Positions 1-14,400 are shown, counted from the stretch's first letter. The stretch is DNA of 16,822 nt from Fidelibacterota bacterium (GCA_003527965.1 DPVY01000107.1:1-16822); one strand, 5' to 3'. Numbers and translations: made by a program. Notes: generated by a model not told the origin, from the sequence alone.

Positions 1-395
1 GTTGTTCCAGTCCAGGCGATACCGGATGCTGGATAAGAAAAAAACAGAAAATGACTATTAAGAGACTAATTGACCGGTGCGTTCCGGGGCAACTGCCCGA
101 CATGATTGCAGTTACGTCAGATCCTTAGATCTGGCAGGATGATCGGTAGTGTTGATAAAGCGAGTTATACCTGTCTGGTTTAAAAGATTCTTTTGCTTCG
201 TAGACGATTATTTGAATAAACCTGACCGGTATAGAGACTTATTCATCTTTCATTTTCAGCGAGGGGTATTCCTGACGTGAAAGTTGTTACCTTTCACCCA
301 AAAAATTTGTAATTTTTGGCTGTCTCTATAGTTGCTATAGATGAACAACTTATACTCTGATAGGAACAGTCAAACAATTTTCAGGAGATTTTAAA
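1..395. other. Leader region upstream of the aminotransferase, no confident gene
   Basis: I see no complete gene here. Reading from base 2, a short open stretch ends at a TAA at 59-61 with a basic, polar tail (RYRMLDKKKTENDY). It could be the C-terminus of a gene lying mostly outside the window, but it is too short to name. The rest holds several inverted repeats: CAGATC/GATCTG around a 4-base loop (118-133), GTGAAAG/CTTTCAC with a 7-base loop (277-297), an A/T-rich hairpin with CCAAAAA and TTTTTGG arms (298-319), and a perfect palindrome (325-341) described separately. None has a clear terminator U-run on the plus strand. Confidence 0.5.
325..341. promoter_or_regulatory. Perfect 17-bp palindrome, candidate operator
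   Basis: The arms TCTATAG and CTATAGA are exact inverse complements separated by TTG. The site ends 54 bp before the aminotransferase ATG and 9 bp before a good -10-like hexamer TATACT (351-356). No matching -35 box is present at normal spacing, and the palindrome occupies the place where one would lie. This arrangement would suit a dimeric regulator acting on this promoter. The identity of the regulator is unknown, and the function is inferred from symmetry and position only. Confidence 0.45.
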
Positions 396-1577
396 ATGAA
401 TTATAATCATTTACTCGCCAAAAGGACCGCGCGTATAAAAGCAAGCGCCATCCGTGAAATTCTCAAAGTCGTATCCCAGCCGGGAATGATATCACTGGCG
501 GGCGGTCTTCCCGCTCCGGCGAGTTTTCCATTAGAGATTATTGATGAATTGTCTTCGCTGGTAATAAATAAATACGGCTCAAAAGCCTTTCAGTACAGCG
601 CTACCGAAGGATTTCCCGAGCTGAGAGACGCCCTGACAATACTTTTGGCTCAAAAGGGTATTCATGTAACCGCCGATGATGTTTGTATCACCAGCGGCTC
701 GCAGGGATTGCTGGACGGCGTCGGGAAAGTATTAATATCCCCGGGAGATAAGGTTGTCGTCGAAGCCCCGACCTATCTCGGTGCACTCCAGGCATTTAAT
801 TCCTACGGTCCGGAATATATCTGTGTCCCAACCGATGATGATGGGATCATACCTGAATATCTGGAAGAAGTTCTTAAAACCCAAAAAATTAAATTCATTT
901 ACCTGGTTCCCACATTCCAGAATCCCACCGGCAGAACTCTTTCTCTCAAACGCCGGCAAAAAGTAGCGGAACTTATCCAAAAATATGACGCTTTGTTACT
1001 GGAAGATGATCCTTACAGTGATTTACGGTTTCGGGGAACAGCGCTGCCTTCAATCAAATCCATGGCACCGGATAATGTGATCTATGCCGGAACCCTTTCA
1101 AAAATCTTAGCGCCGGGATTCCGCACCGGTTTTTATATCGCCCCGGCTGAAATCAGACATTGGCTGTTACTGGCAAAACAGGGCGTCGATCTGCATACCG
1201 GCACCTATGCTCAGGCAATTGCTGCGGAATATATTACAGGTGGTTATTTACAAAAACAGATATGCCGGATTATCGACATATACAAGCCCAAACAGGAGGC
1301 TATGCTGGCAGCAATGGACGCCCATTTCCCGGATACTTTCAAGTGGTCACATCCCGAAGGCGGTATGTTTATCTGGGTTGAAGGACCACAGGATTTCGAT
1401 GCCGGGACAATGTATCGTAAAGCCGTTGAAAAAAAAGTTGCCTATGTCCCCGGGAAATATTTTTATGCGCACGATGGTGACGGACTTGGGACCATGCGAC
1501 TAAATTTCACCGTAACCGACCCCGAATTGATCGAGAAGGCTATCCACACCCTGTCCGACGTTATCAAAGCAGGATAA
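396..1577 (+). CDS. PLP-dependent aminotransferase, LysN / 2-aminoadipate transaminase type
   Basis: This is a 393-residue fold-type I aminotransferase, probably cytoplasmic and dimeric, transferring an amino group between an amino acid and a 2-oxo acid. The N-terminal SLAGGLPAPASFP segment (about residues 33-45) is typical of the LysN/2-aminoadipate and MocR-related group. Further landmarks are FQNPTGR with Asn177, EDDPYSDLRF with the cofactor-binding Asp and Tyr (about 203-212), the predicted Schiff-base lysine Lys236 in GTLSKILAPG, and Arg243. There is no winged-helix domain, so it is an enzyme and not a MocR regulator. The ATG is supported by AGGAG at 383-387. It stands alone between non-coding DNA and a convergent gene. 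Substrate is uncertain: 2-aminoadipate, aromatic or branched-chain amino acids are all possible in this subfamily. Confidence 0.9.
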   Translation: MNYNHLLAKRTARIKASAIREILKVVSQPGMISLAGGLPAPASFPLEIIDELSSLVINKYGSKAFQYSATEGFPELRDALTILLAQKGIHVTADDVCITSGSQGLLDGVGKVLISPGDKVVVEAPTYLGALQAFNSYGPEYICVPTDDDGIIPEYLEEVLKTQKIKFIYLVPTFQNPTGRTLSLKRRQKVAELIQKYDALLLEDDPYSDLRFRGTALPSIKSMAPDNVIYAGTLSKILAPGFRTGFYIAPAEIRHWLLLAKQGVDLHTGTYAQAIAAEYITGGYLQKQICRIIDIYKPKQEAMLAAMDAHFPDTFKWSHPEGGMFIWVEGPQDFDAGTMYRKAVEKKVAYVPGKYFYAHDGDGLGTMRLNFTVTDPELIEKAIHTLSDVIKAG

Positions 1578-1643
1578 TTTTCCCTTCATTAACAGGCAAT
1601 CAATTACTCGAAGAGGGATTAATACTAATAGAATATATTGTGA

Positions 1644-2486
1644 CTACACCCAACTGAGAGTATACTCTGTGCCTTCCGGATGAGCTATCCCCGGATCAGC
1701 GGCTTGAAAGTGTCCGCTCAACTGCAATTCACGAACGGATAATTCAAAATGACCCAGCGCAATTCCCATATCCACCCGCTGCAGATCGATTGCGGGAAAC
1801 ATACGGCCATAACCTGCTGTCCGCTGCAAATAGAAATGAAAGGCGTTGTCTGCTTTGATTACCCGCCAGGGCTGTTTATTGGAAGCCGAGGGCGCCAGGC
1901 GAACCATTTCCAGCGCTGTCGCATATTCGCCGATTTGGAGCCTATCTAATGGCTGATCAAAATCGCCATCAAAAAACAGTTCCGCCCACGGCTTGCGATT
2001 TTTTGAGCCGGCGCCGAGACGGATCAGGCGGTCGCGAATGGAGCGGCGTTCTGTTGCATAACCAACCGGTGTAATCGCAGGAATTACCTCGTTTCCCTGT
2101 AAATCTACCAGGCTGGCAAATTCGCTGCGGGTGAAAGTTCCGCCCAGCCAGCAGGTGCCCAATCCCAGCCCGGTCAGCTGCAGGATGATCCATTCCATGC
2201 GGTAGCCGAAATCCACAAAAGCTTCGGCGCCGGGAATAGTTTTACCGACGATAAAATGCTGAGCGCCGCTGATGAAACCGTAGGTGCCGGGTTTGATTTT
2301 CTGGTCGGCAGCCATGGATTTGTGGATTAACCGAAAACTTGAATCTGTTCCAAATAGTCCCGTGGGGACGGTTACTATAATTTCATTAACTTGGTCTTGA
2401 ATCTTATCCGATAAAAATTCCGGTTTATAACTACGCCGGGAACTGCGCCGGTGGATTAGATCGATATATGAAAATTTAGTGTTCAC
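1644..2486 (-). CDS. Nitroreductase-family protein (TM1586-like)
   Basis: This 280-residue protein resembles the putative TM nitroreductase family, in which two nitroreductase-like halves form one chain. The first half opens with RRSSRRSYKPEFLSDK (about residues 13-28), the usual FMN-phosphate-binding Arg/Ser stretch, and contains GLGLGTCWLGGTF. The second half has LAPSASNKQPWRV, the nitroreductase APSAxNxQPW motif. It probably uses FMN and NAD(P)H, but the substrate is unknown. The start is GTG at 2486, supported by an AGAGGA Shine-Dalgarno about 6 bases upstream; a nearby ATG (2490) is out of frame. It lies 46 bp downstream of the DUF6506 gene on the same strand, so the two are likely co-transcribed. 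Its 3' end converges on the aminotransferase. Confidence 0.85.
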   Translation of the reverse strand: MNTKFSYIDLIHRRSSRRSYKPEFLSDKIQDQVNEIIVTVPTGLFGTDSSFRLIHKSMAADQKIKPGTYGFISGAQHFIVGKTIPGAEAFVDFGYRMEWIILQLTGLGLGTCWLGGTFTRSEFASLVDLQGNEVIPAITPVGYATERRSIRDRLIRLGAGSKNRKPWAELFFDGDFDQPLDRLQIGEYATALEMVRLAPSASNKQPWRVIKADNAFHFYLQRTAGYGRMFPAIDLQRVDMGIALGHFELSVRELQLSGHFQAADPGIAHPEGTEYTLSWV

Positions 2487-5400
2487 ACATTTCCTCTGTT
2501 TTGTTGGGAAAAATGCTACCCAAAAGGCAGAATCATTTTCTTTGAAAACACCCCGCTCGCTGAAACGCTGCCTGGACTATTTTCCCCGACGGTCCATCAC
2601 CACGAGCAACGACGACAGCGACTTTGTTATCTGTTGCTTCAACAATCTCTGCTACATTCCGGTGTGTGAATCCCGGACAGAGTAGAATTGAGTCGATCTG
2701 TTCTTTTTCGATGAGTTCGTCACAAACTTCCACAGCTTCCGGCTGACTTTTTACAATTACAGTCAGCAATTTGTACGTGCCGGTTTCAATCCGGCTGCGA
2801 TGGATGCTTTTATCGGCATCCGGTGCATGGGCGATGAAAAGGGCATTGAATGACATACTAACCTCCGGTTGTTAAAATTATATTTGGATCAGGTATATTT
2901 CCATGCTGTCACGGTCGCCGGAAAGGATATCGGCTGTTTTTAAGCATGTGTAAATGAAGTGTGACAACCTTGGGAAAACCCTTATTTTAAATTTTCATTT
3001 AAATAATAACCTGATTTTAAGGATAATGCAATATAAAAAGTTCGCATATGGCAGAGGTACCTAACGGGGTGAAAATCAGTGGTGAATTATCAATGTTATT
3101 TTCAATGAGTATGGTGCCGGAAAAATATTTAAAAATTTGGCTTGACATCAATTTTTACAGAGCGTATATTTATGCGTATTTTTGGATATTTATACAGTTA
3201 TGATAAGTAGAGATAATAGACATAGAGCCATTCGGGGGATATTAGAGACCTCCAAAATTTCCAGCCAGAACGAGCTAAGGGAAAGGCTGGAAGATTTGGG
3301 TTTTGAAACCACCCAGGCAACTCTTTCCAGGGATTTGGCGGCGCTGAGAGTCGTAAGGATACCGGATACCGATAAAGGGTATATATATGCGCTTTCAAGC
3401 CAGACCGCTTCATCTTTCTCTCTGATGGAAGGTAACTCACCGTTGAATGCCTGTAAGTCTATTACCTTTTCCCATAATTTGGCGGTCCTTAAGTGTCTGC
3501 CGTCATTTGCCCCCAGTGTAGCCCTATTCCTTGACGCGCTCGAAATGGATGTGATCATTGGCACCATTGCCGGAGACGATACGATTCTGATCATTATCCG
3601 CGAGGGTGTGACTCATGAGCAATTCAGAGCAGCGCTCGTGAGCCGTTTGCCCTAACTTCGAGATCGTATTTAGGTCAGGGCTCCTTCACTACTAAAACCC
3701 AATAAAATTTTTTGGAAGGAGTACTATGAAACAGGAGAAAGTTATACTTGCGTACAGCGGTGGTTTGGATACCTCGGTAATCCTGAAGTGGCTGATCAAC
3801 AAAGGCTATGATGTAATTTGCTATGTGGCTGATGTTGGTCAAAAAGATGATTTTGAGAAAGTTAGAGAAAAGGCTCTAAAAACCGGGGCTTCCAAGGTCT
3901 ATATCGAAGATCTTAAGGAGGAATTCGTCAACGATTATATTTTCCCGGCGCTGCGGGGTAATGCTATCTATGAAGGTCGTTATCTTTTGGGAACTGCCGT
4001 GGCTCGTCCTCTGATTGCCAAACGGCATGTGGAGATTGCCGCTATCGAGGGGACCAATTTCGTATCCCACGGATCTACCGGAAAAGGGAATGACCAGGTT
4101 CGGTTTGAGTTTGCCTATTATGCCCTGAACCCTGCTATTGAAGTCATTTCTCCGTGGAAAGACCCGGAGTTTCTGGCTGAATTTAAGGGGCGCACCGATA
4201 TGATCGCCTACGCCGAAAAATATGGTATTCCGGTAAAGGCGTCGATCGAAAAATCTTACAGCGAAGATGAAAATCTCATGCATATCAGTCACGAAGCCGG
4301 TATTTTGGAAGATCCGCTGTTCCGACCCTATGAAGATATTTTCAGTATGACGGTGTCTCCCAAACTGGCGCCTGATGCGGAAACGATCCTCGAAATCGAA
4401 TTTAAAGACGGTTTTCCAGTTCGAGTTACCAACCAGACCGAAGGTATCACAAAGGATGATCCCCTGGAACTCTTTATGTATTTGAATGAGATTGGCAGCA
4501 AAAACGGCGTCGGAAGGATTGATATGGTGGAAAACCGCTTTGTGGGGATTAAATCCCGTGGCGTCTATGAATCCCCCGGGGCTACGATTCTCTGGGCGGC
4601 TCACCGGGATTTGGAGGGCATTGCCATGGACAAGGAGGTGATGCATATCCGGGATATGCTGATCCCGAAATTTTCGGAACTGATATATAATGGGTTCTGG
4701 TTTTCGCCCGAAATGGATTTCCTGATGAGCGCAGTTGAAAAAAGCCAGGAGAAGATCGACGGTACAGTGTATGTGTCGATTTATAAGGGCAATGTCAATA
4801 TTATCGGGCGTCAATCTCCTATTTCCCTGTATAATCAGGATTTGTCGAGTATGGATATAGAAGGTGGATATAATGCGGTGGATTGCAAGGGCTTTATCCG
4901 CATCAATGCCATCCGTTTGAAAGCTCATAATATTGTTTTAAAAGACAGAATGCCTTATAAATGGCGGAAAAAGGAGGAAAGTCATGAAGCTGTGGCAGAA
5001 GACCAAACTACTTGATAAAGAAATCGAAAAGTTTACAGTAGGGAAAGATTACATCCTCGATAAAGAGCTGGTCTATTTCGATTGTATCGCATCAAAGGCG
5101 CATGCCCGCATGTTAGGAAAAATCGGCATTCTGACCGATAAGGAAGTCCGGGATCTTCTACAAGGTCTGGATAAAATTATCGAATTGGATAAGAGGGGCA
5201 AATTTAAAATAGCTCTTGAAGATGAAGACTGTCATACGGCAATCGAAAATTTTCTGATTGATACGGTTGGTGATGCCGGGAAGAAAATCCACACCGGGCG
5301 CAGCCGCAATGACCAGGTATTGACTGCCGTACGTCTCTATTGCAAGGCGAGACTGGGAGACTGTCTGGATGTGATCAAAGCAACGATAGGTCACATTGAT

Positions 5401-8400
5401 GGCTTTATTGATACCTTCGGTGAAATCCCGATGCCGGGTTATACCCATACCCGCAAGGCGATGCCATCGAGCGTTGGGATGTGGGCTGGAGCGTTCAAAG
5501 ATGCCTTTACCGATGATCGTGATCTATTGAAAGCAGCCCTGAAACTGGTGGACCAGAATCCGCTCGGAACAGGCGCCGGATACGGCATTCCTTTGCCATT
5601 GGACCGGCAGATGACGACAGAGGAACTGGGGTTTGCGAAAACCCAGGAGAATCCCATTTACGCTCAAAATAGCCGTGGTAAATTCGAGTCTTTTATACTG
5701 ACTGTATTGGGTCAGGTAATGCTGGATATCAATAAGCTGGCCAGCGATCTGGTTCTGTTTACACTTCCGTCATTAGCCTATTTCATTTTGCCCGATGAGT
5801 TTTTGACCGGGTCTTCGATTATGCCGCAAAAGAAAAATCCCGACGTTCTGGAGTTGCTACGCGGAAAATATCATGAAATTCTAGCCCATGAAATTCAGAT
5901 GAAAAATACATCCGTTAACCTGATTTCCGGCTACCATCGGGATATCCAGCTGACTAAAGAGGCTGTCATTCACGGTTTTTCAACGGCGCTTGAATCCATT
6001 CACGTAACCGGACTGATTTTCCAAAACCTGAAAGTCATTGAGGAAAATTGTGAGGTTGCCATGACCGATGAACTCTATGCCGCTGAAAAAGCCTATCAGC
6101 TGGTTCAGCAGGGAGTACCGTTTCGCGATGCTTACCGGGAGATCGGCAAACAGTATGAATCCTCGAAAGTGCTTTATTATGAATAAAATCAGAGTTTCGG
6201 TTGTTGGTGCGTCCGGCTATACCGGGTATGAATTGGTCAAAATATTTATGAAACATCACGATATAGAAATTGCTCATCTGGCGGTGCGCAGCCAGCCGGG
6301 CATCCGGTTTTCCGAACTTTACCCGGCGTTAAAGGGGCTCTGTGATCGGGAGTGTTCGCCAATAGACGTCCAATCGATCTGTAATGACAGCGATGTGATT
6401 TTTTTCGGGCTGCCTCACAAGACCAGTATGGAAATGATGCCCGAATTTGCGAATTCCGGGAAAAAGATTATTGATCTCAGCGCTGACTACCGGCTTGATA
6501 CTGCCGCCTTATACAAAACAGCTTACGGCGTAGATCACCGGGATGCCGGTCGTTTGACCGATTTCGTCTACGGGCTGCCCGAATTTAATCGTAAGAACAT
6601 TCAAAAGGCGAATACGGTCGCCAACCCCGGCTGTTTTCCCACTGGTATCGAACTGGCGCTCATGCCGGTTTTAGAGGCGGGGGTGATCCAGCCGGACTCA
6701 ATTATAGTTGACAGCAAGACCGGTGTGTCGGGTGGCGGGAAAAATCCTAAGCCGGCCTTTCATTTTCCGGAGTGTAATGAGAATCTCACGGCCTATAAGG
6801 TCGCCTCTCATCAGCATGAGCCGGAGATAGAGCAGGAGCTGTCCAAAATGGCCGGCGCTGCGGTGGACATTGTTTTTGTGCCCCATCTGGTGCCCATGAC
6901 GAGAGGAATTTTCAATACAATTTATACGGAATTAAAGCAGCCTCTGTCACAGAACGATCTCCATGATCTTTATCGTGAATATTATCAGGAGGAGCCCTTT
7001 GTCCGGATGCTGGAATTTGATCAGGTTCCCCAGGTTAAACACGTTGCTTATACCAATTTTTGCGATATCGGGCTGAAAGTCAGTCACAACCGGCTGATTC
7101 TGATGAGTGTAATTGACAATTTAATCAAAGGCGCCGCGGGGCAGGCTGTTCAGAATATGAACATTATGATGGGTCTTGATGAAACCGCCGGACTGCTGAA
7201 TTAACCATAAATAAGAACTTTTACGGAGTAAATATGTATTTTATTGATAATCCGAAAATAACCGATCCGAAAGGCTATACTGCCGCGGCAACGAGAGCCG
7301 GGTTTAAGCGGAAGCGGAAAGATCTGTGTATCATTAAGAGCGCAGTGCCGGCCCGATGTTCCGCGAAATTTACCAGGAATATGGTCAAAGCGGCGCCCGT
7401 TCTTGCGGGAATGAAAACGCTGAAGAATTCCGGCAATATGTTACAGGCTTTGATTGTCAATTCCGGCAATGCCAATGCCGGCACCGGTTCTCAAGGTATG
7501 CAAGATGTGGCTGAGACGGTGGCGATTCTATCGCAGAAAAGCGGCGTTCCTGAAAATTTGATTTTAGCGTCCAGCACGGGGGTTATTGGTGAATTTTTGG
7601 ATATGGAAAAGATGAAAGTTGGTCTCGACGCTATTGCTCATCGGCTGTCGGTGGACGGAGGCGCGGGCTGCGCCGAGGCTATTCTGACAACGGACACCGT
7701 TGAGAAATCTTTTGGTGTTAAAATCGATATTCAGGGAAAAGAGGTAACAATTTGCGGGATTACCAAAGGATCGGGTATGATTCAGCCCAACATGGCTACC
7801 ACGCTGGCCTTTGTTACGAGTGACGCCGATATCGATCACGGCTTGCTGGAGCAAATATTCACCGATTGTGTCAACCGGAGCTACAACATGATTACGGTGG
7901 ACGGTCATACCAGCACCAACGATACGGCGCTAATCATGACCAACGGACTGGCGGGCAATCCGACTATTCAGACAGGGACGCCCGAAGCCAAACTGTTTCA
8001 GGCGGCATTAATGGCGCTGATGCTCGAAATGGCCAAATCCATTGTCAAAGACGGTGAGGGTGCGACTAAGTTTGTAACTGTTTCGGTAAAGCAGGCGGAT
8101 ACTTTTGAAAATGCAAAAAAGATGGCTTTTGGAATTGCAAATTCAGCGTTGGTCAAGACCGCAATTTTCGGTGAAGATCCTAATTGGGGCAGGATTTTGT
8201 CGGCAGCCGGAATGGTGGACGTGGAGTTCGATCCCGGTAAAGCCGACCTTCAAATCAATGATGTCTATATTTATCAAAACGGCAACCCGGTGACCCTGAC
8301 AAAAACCGAGAAACAGAAACTGATGACACCGGTTAAACTTGACATAATTCTGAATGTTTACACCGGGGCCGAATCCGCAATGGTTTATACATCGGACCTG

Positions 8401-11400
8401 TCCTATGAATATGTCAGGATCAACGCTGAATATCATACATAAGGAATTAGATTTATGCGCGAATATATTGGGAAAGCGGATGTCCTGATTGAAGCCCTGC
8501 CCTACATCAAGGCTTTTCGTGGTAAAAAAATAGTCATCAAGTTCGGTGGCAGTATCATGACCAATGACGCCATGGTGGATAAAGTTTTGATGGATATTGT
8601 CTTTATGAAATATGTGGGCTGGCGTCCGGTTATCGTTCATGGTGGCGGACCGGCTATTACCGAAGCCATGAAGCGGCGTGGAACCAGGGCGGAGTTTGTT
8701 AACGGTCTGCGGGTTACCGATCGTGAAACCATGGATATTGTTGAAGATATCCTGGCTCATAAGATCAATTCCCAAATCGTCAATATACTGAATACAATGG
8801 ACGGCGATGCTGTCGGTCTCTACGGTATGAATGACGACCTTATCCGGGTGGATAAACTGATGCCGGAAGTGGATGGGGAAAAGGTGGATATCGGCTATGT
8901 CGGCAGTGTTCGCTATATCAATGCACCGATGCTGAACGCCCTTCTTGCCCAGGAGAAAATCCCGGTTATCGCGCCAATCGGTATCGGTGATGATGAACTG
9001 ACATATAATGTAAATGGTGACGTCGTAGCCGGCGATATAGCCTCGTCAATTGGAGCGCGGAAGCTTGTGTATCTGACTGATATTGCGGGAATTCTTAAGA
9101 AACCCGATGACGGGAACAGCATTATCAGTACACTTACCCGCGCAGAAGCTGAACGATTGATTGCTGAAGGAGTCATAAATGGCGGAATGATACCGAAAGT
9201 CACTTCCTGCCTGGCAGCTCTAAAATTCGGCGTTAATAAAGGGCATATCGTGGACGGGCGGATTGATCATTCTCTGTTGTTGGAAATTTTCACAAAAAAA
9301 GGCATTGGAACGGAGATTTTAAAAGATGAATCAGAAATTATTTGATAAGTATGTACTCAAGACCTATAATCGTATTCCTGTTACGCTGGTGAAAGGACGC
9401 GGAATGAAAGTTTGGGACGATAAAGGCAATGAATACCTGGATTTTTTCCCGGGATGGGGCGCCGGAAATCTGGGACATTGCCATCCTAAGGTGGTGCAGG
9501 CGATCCATAACCAGATCGAAAATATTCTGCATGTTCCCAATGTTTATTATAATGAACCGCAAGGGGAATTGGCAAAATTGATTATTGAAAGTACTTTTGA
9601 CGGGCAGGTGTTTTTCGGCAACAGCGGCGCCGAGGCTAACGAGGGCGCCATTAAACTGGTCCGCAAACGCAATCCTCATAAGAAAGTGATCATCACGCTA
9701 AAGAATTCTTTTCACGGGCGCACAATTGCCACCGTGGCGGCTACCGGTCAAAGCGAATATCAAAAGGGCTTTGAGCCGCTGCCCGGCGGCTTTGAATACT
9801 GTGAAGTAAACAATGTCGATATGTTGAAAAGCATGATGACCGATAAGGTTGCCGCTGTTATGTTTGAGCCGATTTTGGGTGAAGGCGGTATTATCCCGAT
9901 CACGCCGGAATTTATGACGACTGCCCGGCAACTGTGTGATGACTATGACGCCCTTTTGATTTTGGATGAGGTGCAGACCGGTATCGGCCGAACCGGGGAG
10001 ATGTTTGCCTATCAACATTATGATGTGATTCCCGATGTATTGACGATGGCGAAATCACTGGGCGGCGGGTTGGCTATTGGGGCTTTTGCCGTGAAGCGGA
10101 AATATTGCGATGTACTGCAACCCGGCAGTCACGGATCGACTTTTGGCGGCAATCCGGTTGCCTGTTCCGCCGGTGTAGCGGTGATGCAGGCTATTGTTGA
10201 GGAGAATTTATTAGAAAATGCCCGGAAAATGGGGCAATATCTGCGCGATAAGCTGGATGATTTGAAGAGAAAGCACTCAATCATCACAGAGGTGCGGGGT
10301 ATCGGTTTGATGATAGGTGTGGAGTTGGCTAAACCCGGTGCTGAGATTGTTGATCGGTGCCGTGAGCGCCATGTCCTGATTAATTGTACCCATAAAAACG
10401 TCTTGCGCCTGATGCCGGCGATCAATGTGACGAAGGATCAGATTGACCGGGTTATTAAAGTTATTGAAGAAGCGATTAATCGAGATTTCTAAATGCCTGT
10501 GCTCTTTAATTTTGTGCAGGATAAAGTAATCTGCCACAAAAAAAAAGACATATCAATATAATTGGTAACTACTCAGGCAAGAAATATCAGATTTTATGAT
10601 TTATATAAATTGGGTCACTACTGTCCGGTTATTAGTTAAATAAATTCAATTGATTACAAGAATGGTTGTACTGGATTTTGTACTCACTGTTTGTAACTAT
10701 TTGTAAAATAGGTTCTTTCTCAAAAACACTCACGCTAATAATCTGTAAAAAAGTGTAGAGGGTGATGCCCAAATTGAGACGCTTTTTAACGATTGCAATC
10801 AAAACATAAACTCGGAATTTTAGATTCGTTTTAGCACGAACAACGAAAAATGCACTGTACTGATGTAATAAATAAAGACGGCAAAAATCAATGTAGCCAT
10901 GATCCATTATATAATAGGAACCCGGTTCTGGTATAAGTACATCGAGAATATTGACATCATGGACTTTGCCATCTGTAATCTCAATAAAAGTAGGTATATT
11001 GCCTCTTAGGTCCAGTAAAGTATGAAGCTTAATTGCACCCTTTGTTTTTCGGAAATTTGCCCATGGAAATAGTGATAAACATAAATCGAGGGTTGTTGAA
11101 TCCAACGCATAAACTGTATCTTTCAGTTCTACGCCAAATTGTTCATCGCTATAAAGATCTCTTGCGATATGGATTAGTATTTGAGCAAAGTCAGCATAGA
11201 TTCGCCAATCTCGTTTCTCATTGGCATCAGCTAAAGTGCTACGGGAAACACGACCACGAATGCCCATATGATACAGTTTGTTTTGCATAGCTCGGAGGCA
11301 TGTCTCGATGTCTCTTAGACTCTCACGATATGTAAGTTGAGCAAATGCCATGCAAAGAAACTGATCAGGACATAAAAAATTCTTTACTTTGTAATCACCT

Positions 11401-14400
11401 CTATAGATCTTTACACAGCGACGGAACTTATACATTGGTAGATAATCCATTAATTGAGAAAAAACTGCCTTGCCCGTATTCATTTGCCACTCCTCCTTTA
11501 ATGTTAAATAATGAATGGCAATAATATAAATACGGTTTCAAATCGATAACACTAAATATGGTTACATATATTTATGTATTTAAACAAATTAGATGCCTTT
11601 GAAATTTTCAACGTCCGGACAGTAGTGATACCTGGATTCAAGTGTCAAGTGTAACTCAAGAGTAACTTGGAAAAGCAGGCAATCTTGCTGTATCATTTCT
11701 ACCTGTGCGGACACGCACAGGCGGGCATAAATGGATTTATCAACACATCCTATTGGACAAAGAATCCGGTGGTGATTTGTATCCTCATTTACGGTGCCGG
11801 AAAAAGAGAAAGAAAATCCCGTTTTTCCTTGATCTATAAGGTTGAGCAAAAAACATCCAACCAGGGGACCAAAGCAATTAGCAAACTTTTACTCCTGATA
11901 AAACACAATGTCTATACCGTGACTTCTGATAACGGTAAAGAGTTCGCTGGGCATAATGTGATTGCAAATGACTTAGATGCTGATTTCTATTTTGCTCATC
12001 CCTATTCGTCTTTTGAGCGGGGATTAAACGAAAATACGAATGGCCTTATCAGACAATGTTTTCCGAAAGACAGAGACTTTACTACCATTACCGATCAGGA
12101 AATCATACGCACTATTAAAAAACTGAATAACCAACCAAGAAAATGTCTTGGTTTTAAAACTCCTAATCAGGCATTTTGGGGAAGTGTAAATTGTTGCACT
12201 TGACACTTGGATCCAGATATTAAGAATTGTTTAAAATCAAAAGCATAATTCCAAGTTTATCCCGGCGCTAATTTAAAGGTAATTACATCGCCGTCCCGAA
12301 CAGGATATGATTTCCCTTCGATATGGATCAAACCCTGTTCCCGAATCAGATGCTCCGAGCGGGTTTTCTCTATATCCAGCCAATGCCGCACTTCCGCTTT
12401 GATGAAGCGATCCTCAAAACCAGTGTGAATGACAGCCGCGGCTTTCACGGCGGGCGAGCCGGTTGGAACCGTCCAGGCCTGACAAATATCCGACTCCATC
12501 GTAAAAAAGGTAATCAGTTTCAATAATGTATATCCGGCGTTAATCAGCCGATCCAATCCTGATACCGGGATATGCCATTCCTTCATTAAGAGCAGTCGTT
12601 CTTCCGGTTCAAGTTCCGACATTTCCATTTCCAGATTGGCAGACAAGGTTAGAAAGATATTCCCCGTGGAAAGAGCAAATTTTTCAAATTTTTCGGTTAT
12701 CTCGGGTTTTTCATCGGAAGTGGCTTCGTTTTCAGAAATATTCCCGACAATCAACACCGGTTTATTGGATAGCAGTCCTAATTCCCTGACAAATGCCGCT
12801 TCTTCGGGATGGGCATGGTAACTTTTTGCGGCTTTTCCACAAGCTAACAGCTCCCGTATTTCTTCCAAAACGGTTATTTGTTTCTTTAATTTCTGATCAC
12901 CGGTTCGGGCTTTGATTTTAGCTTTACTAATACGGTTTTCAACGTTTTCAAGATCTTTTAACAGTATTTCAGTTTCAACAATTTCAAAATCACGTTGCGG
13001 ATCAAGTTTACTATCGATATGTGCCACGTTAGGATCCTCAAAACAGCGGACCAGATGAATCAGAGCATCGACCGCCTGAATGTGGCTGAGAAATTGATTG
13101 CCAAGCCCTTCGCCATGGGACGCTCCCTGTACTAATCCGGCAATATCAACAAATTGCAGAGTGGTAGGAATGACTTTTTCCGGCATATATATTTTCTTCA
13201 GTATATCCAGCCGCTTATCGGGCACTTCTACCACACCAACATGGGGATCAATGGTACAAAAAGGGTAATTTTCCATCGGCACCTGGGCATGAGTCAATGC
13301 ATTAAACAGAGTTGACTTGCCGACATTGGGCAATCCAACGATACCGCATTTAAATCCCATTTGAAATCTCCTGATAATTATTCATTTATATACACATGCG
13401 GTAAACTATTAATATTATTCCAGAGTAAAAATAAAATTCCTGAATATTGATGAATTCTGCTTGCGAGATGACGAGAAAATCTTTAAATTTGCGTCCGCCT
13501 GTGAAAACAGGTATTTGAAAATGGAGCCGTAGTTCAATTGGTTAGAGCACCGGCCTGTCACGCCGGAAGTTGCGAGTTCGAGTCTCGTCGGCCCCGCGAT
13601 TATTCCCCCCGTCAATAAAGTCATTTCTCGTCGATGAAAAATATTTTTCTGCGCTGGTTTTTTACAGTTTGAATTAGGACAGGGTTAGACAGAAATGGCA
13701 CAACCATCGTTCATTTACCGATAAACTTTTGTTTTTTCTATTCAGTGAGCCCCCTGTCTAAGCGTTTTGAGTGATTGCGAATATACCGGAAGATGAAATG
13801 GGCGGAGATATGGTTCTTTATCATCATCAGCCCCGACTTGTCGGGGTGAGCGTTTTATAGAAGATGGGAAATACGGGCAATCCTGTCCCAAAGGGATACT
13901 CCTATGGACCTCCGGCACGTGATCTTTGGGACCAAGCCATAAACCCTTATTTTAAAATAAAAATATCATGATAAGATAGAAACAGATATTCTCTCTGCAA
14001 ATTCCAATAAATATTTTTTTATTGTATTTTGCAGGTTTCATCATTAGAATCACACCCATGTTATCAGAATTAAATAAAAACAGATTATCAGATTGGCGGG
14101 CAGTTTTATACACGCTCATCGTTTATGGAATACAGTATGTTTTCACGGCGATAATTGTGCTGCTTGGATTTGCCGCCAGCTTTTTGAAAATAAAATGGCT
14201 AAATCGTTTCCTTTTTTCACTCTGGGCAAAAGGCCTGTTTGTGTTGATGGGGAAGCGACTTAGAATTATAGGTAAACATAATTACGTACCGGAGAGAAGT
14301 TATATTATCGTTATCAACCATGCGAGTATCTATGATATTCCGGCAGTCATGTCCATAGTACCGCTTGTATCGTGGATGGGAAGAGAATATCTGACTCATA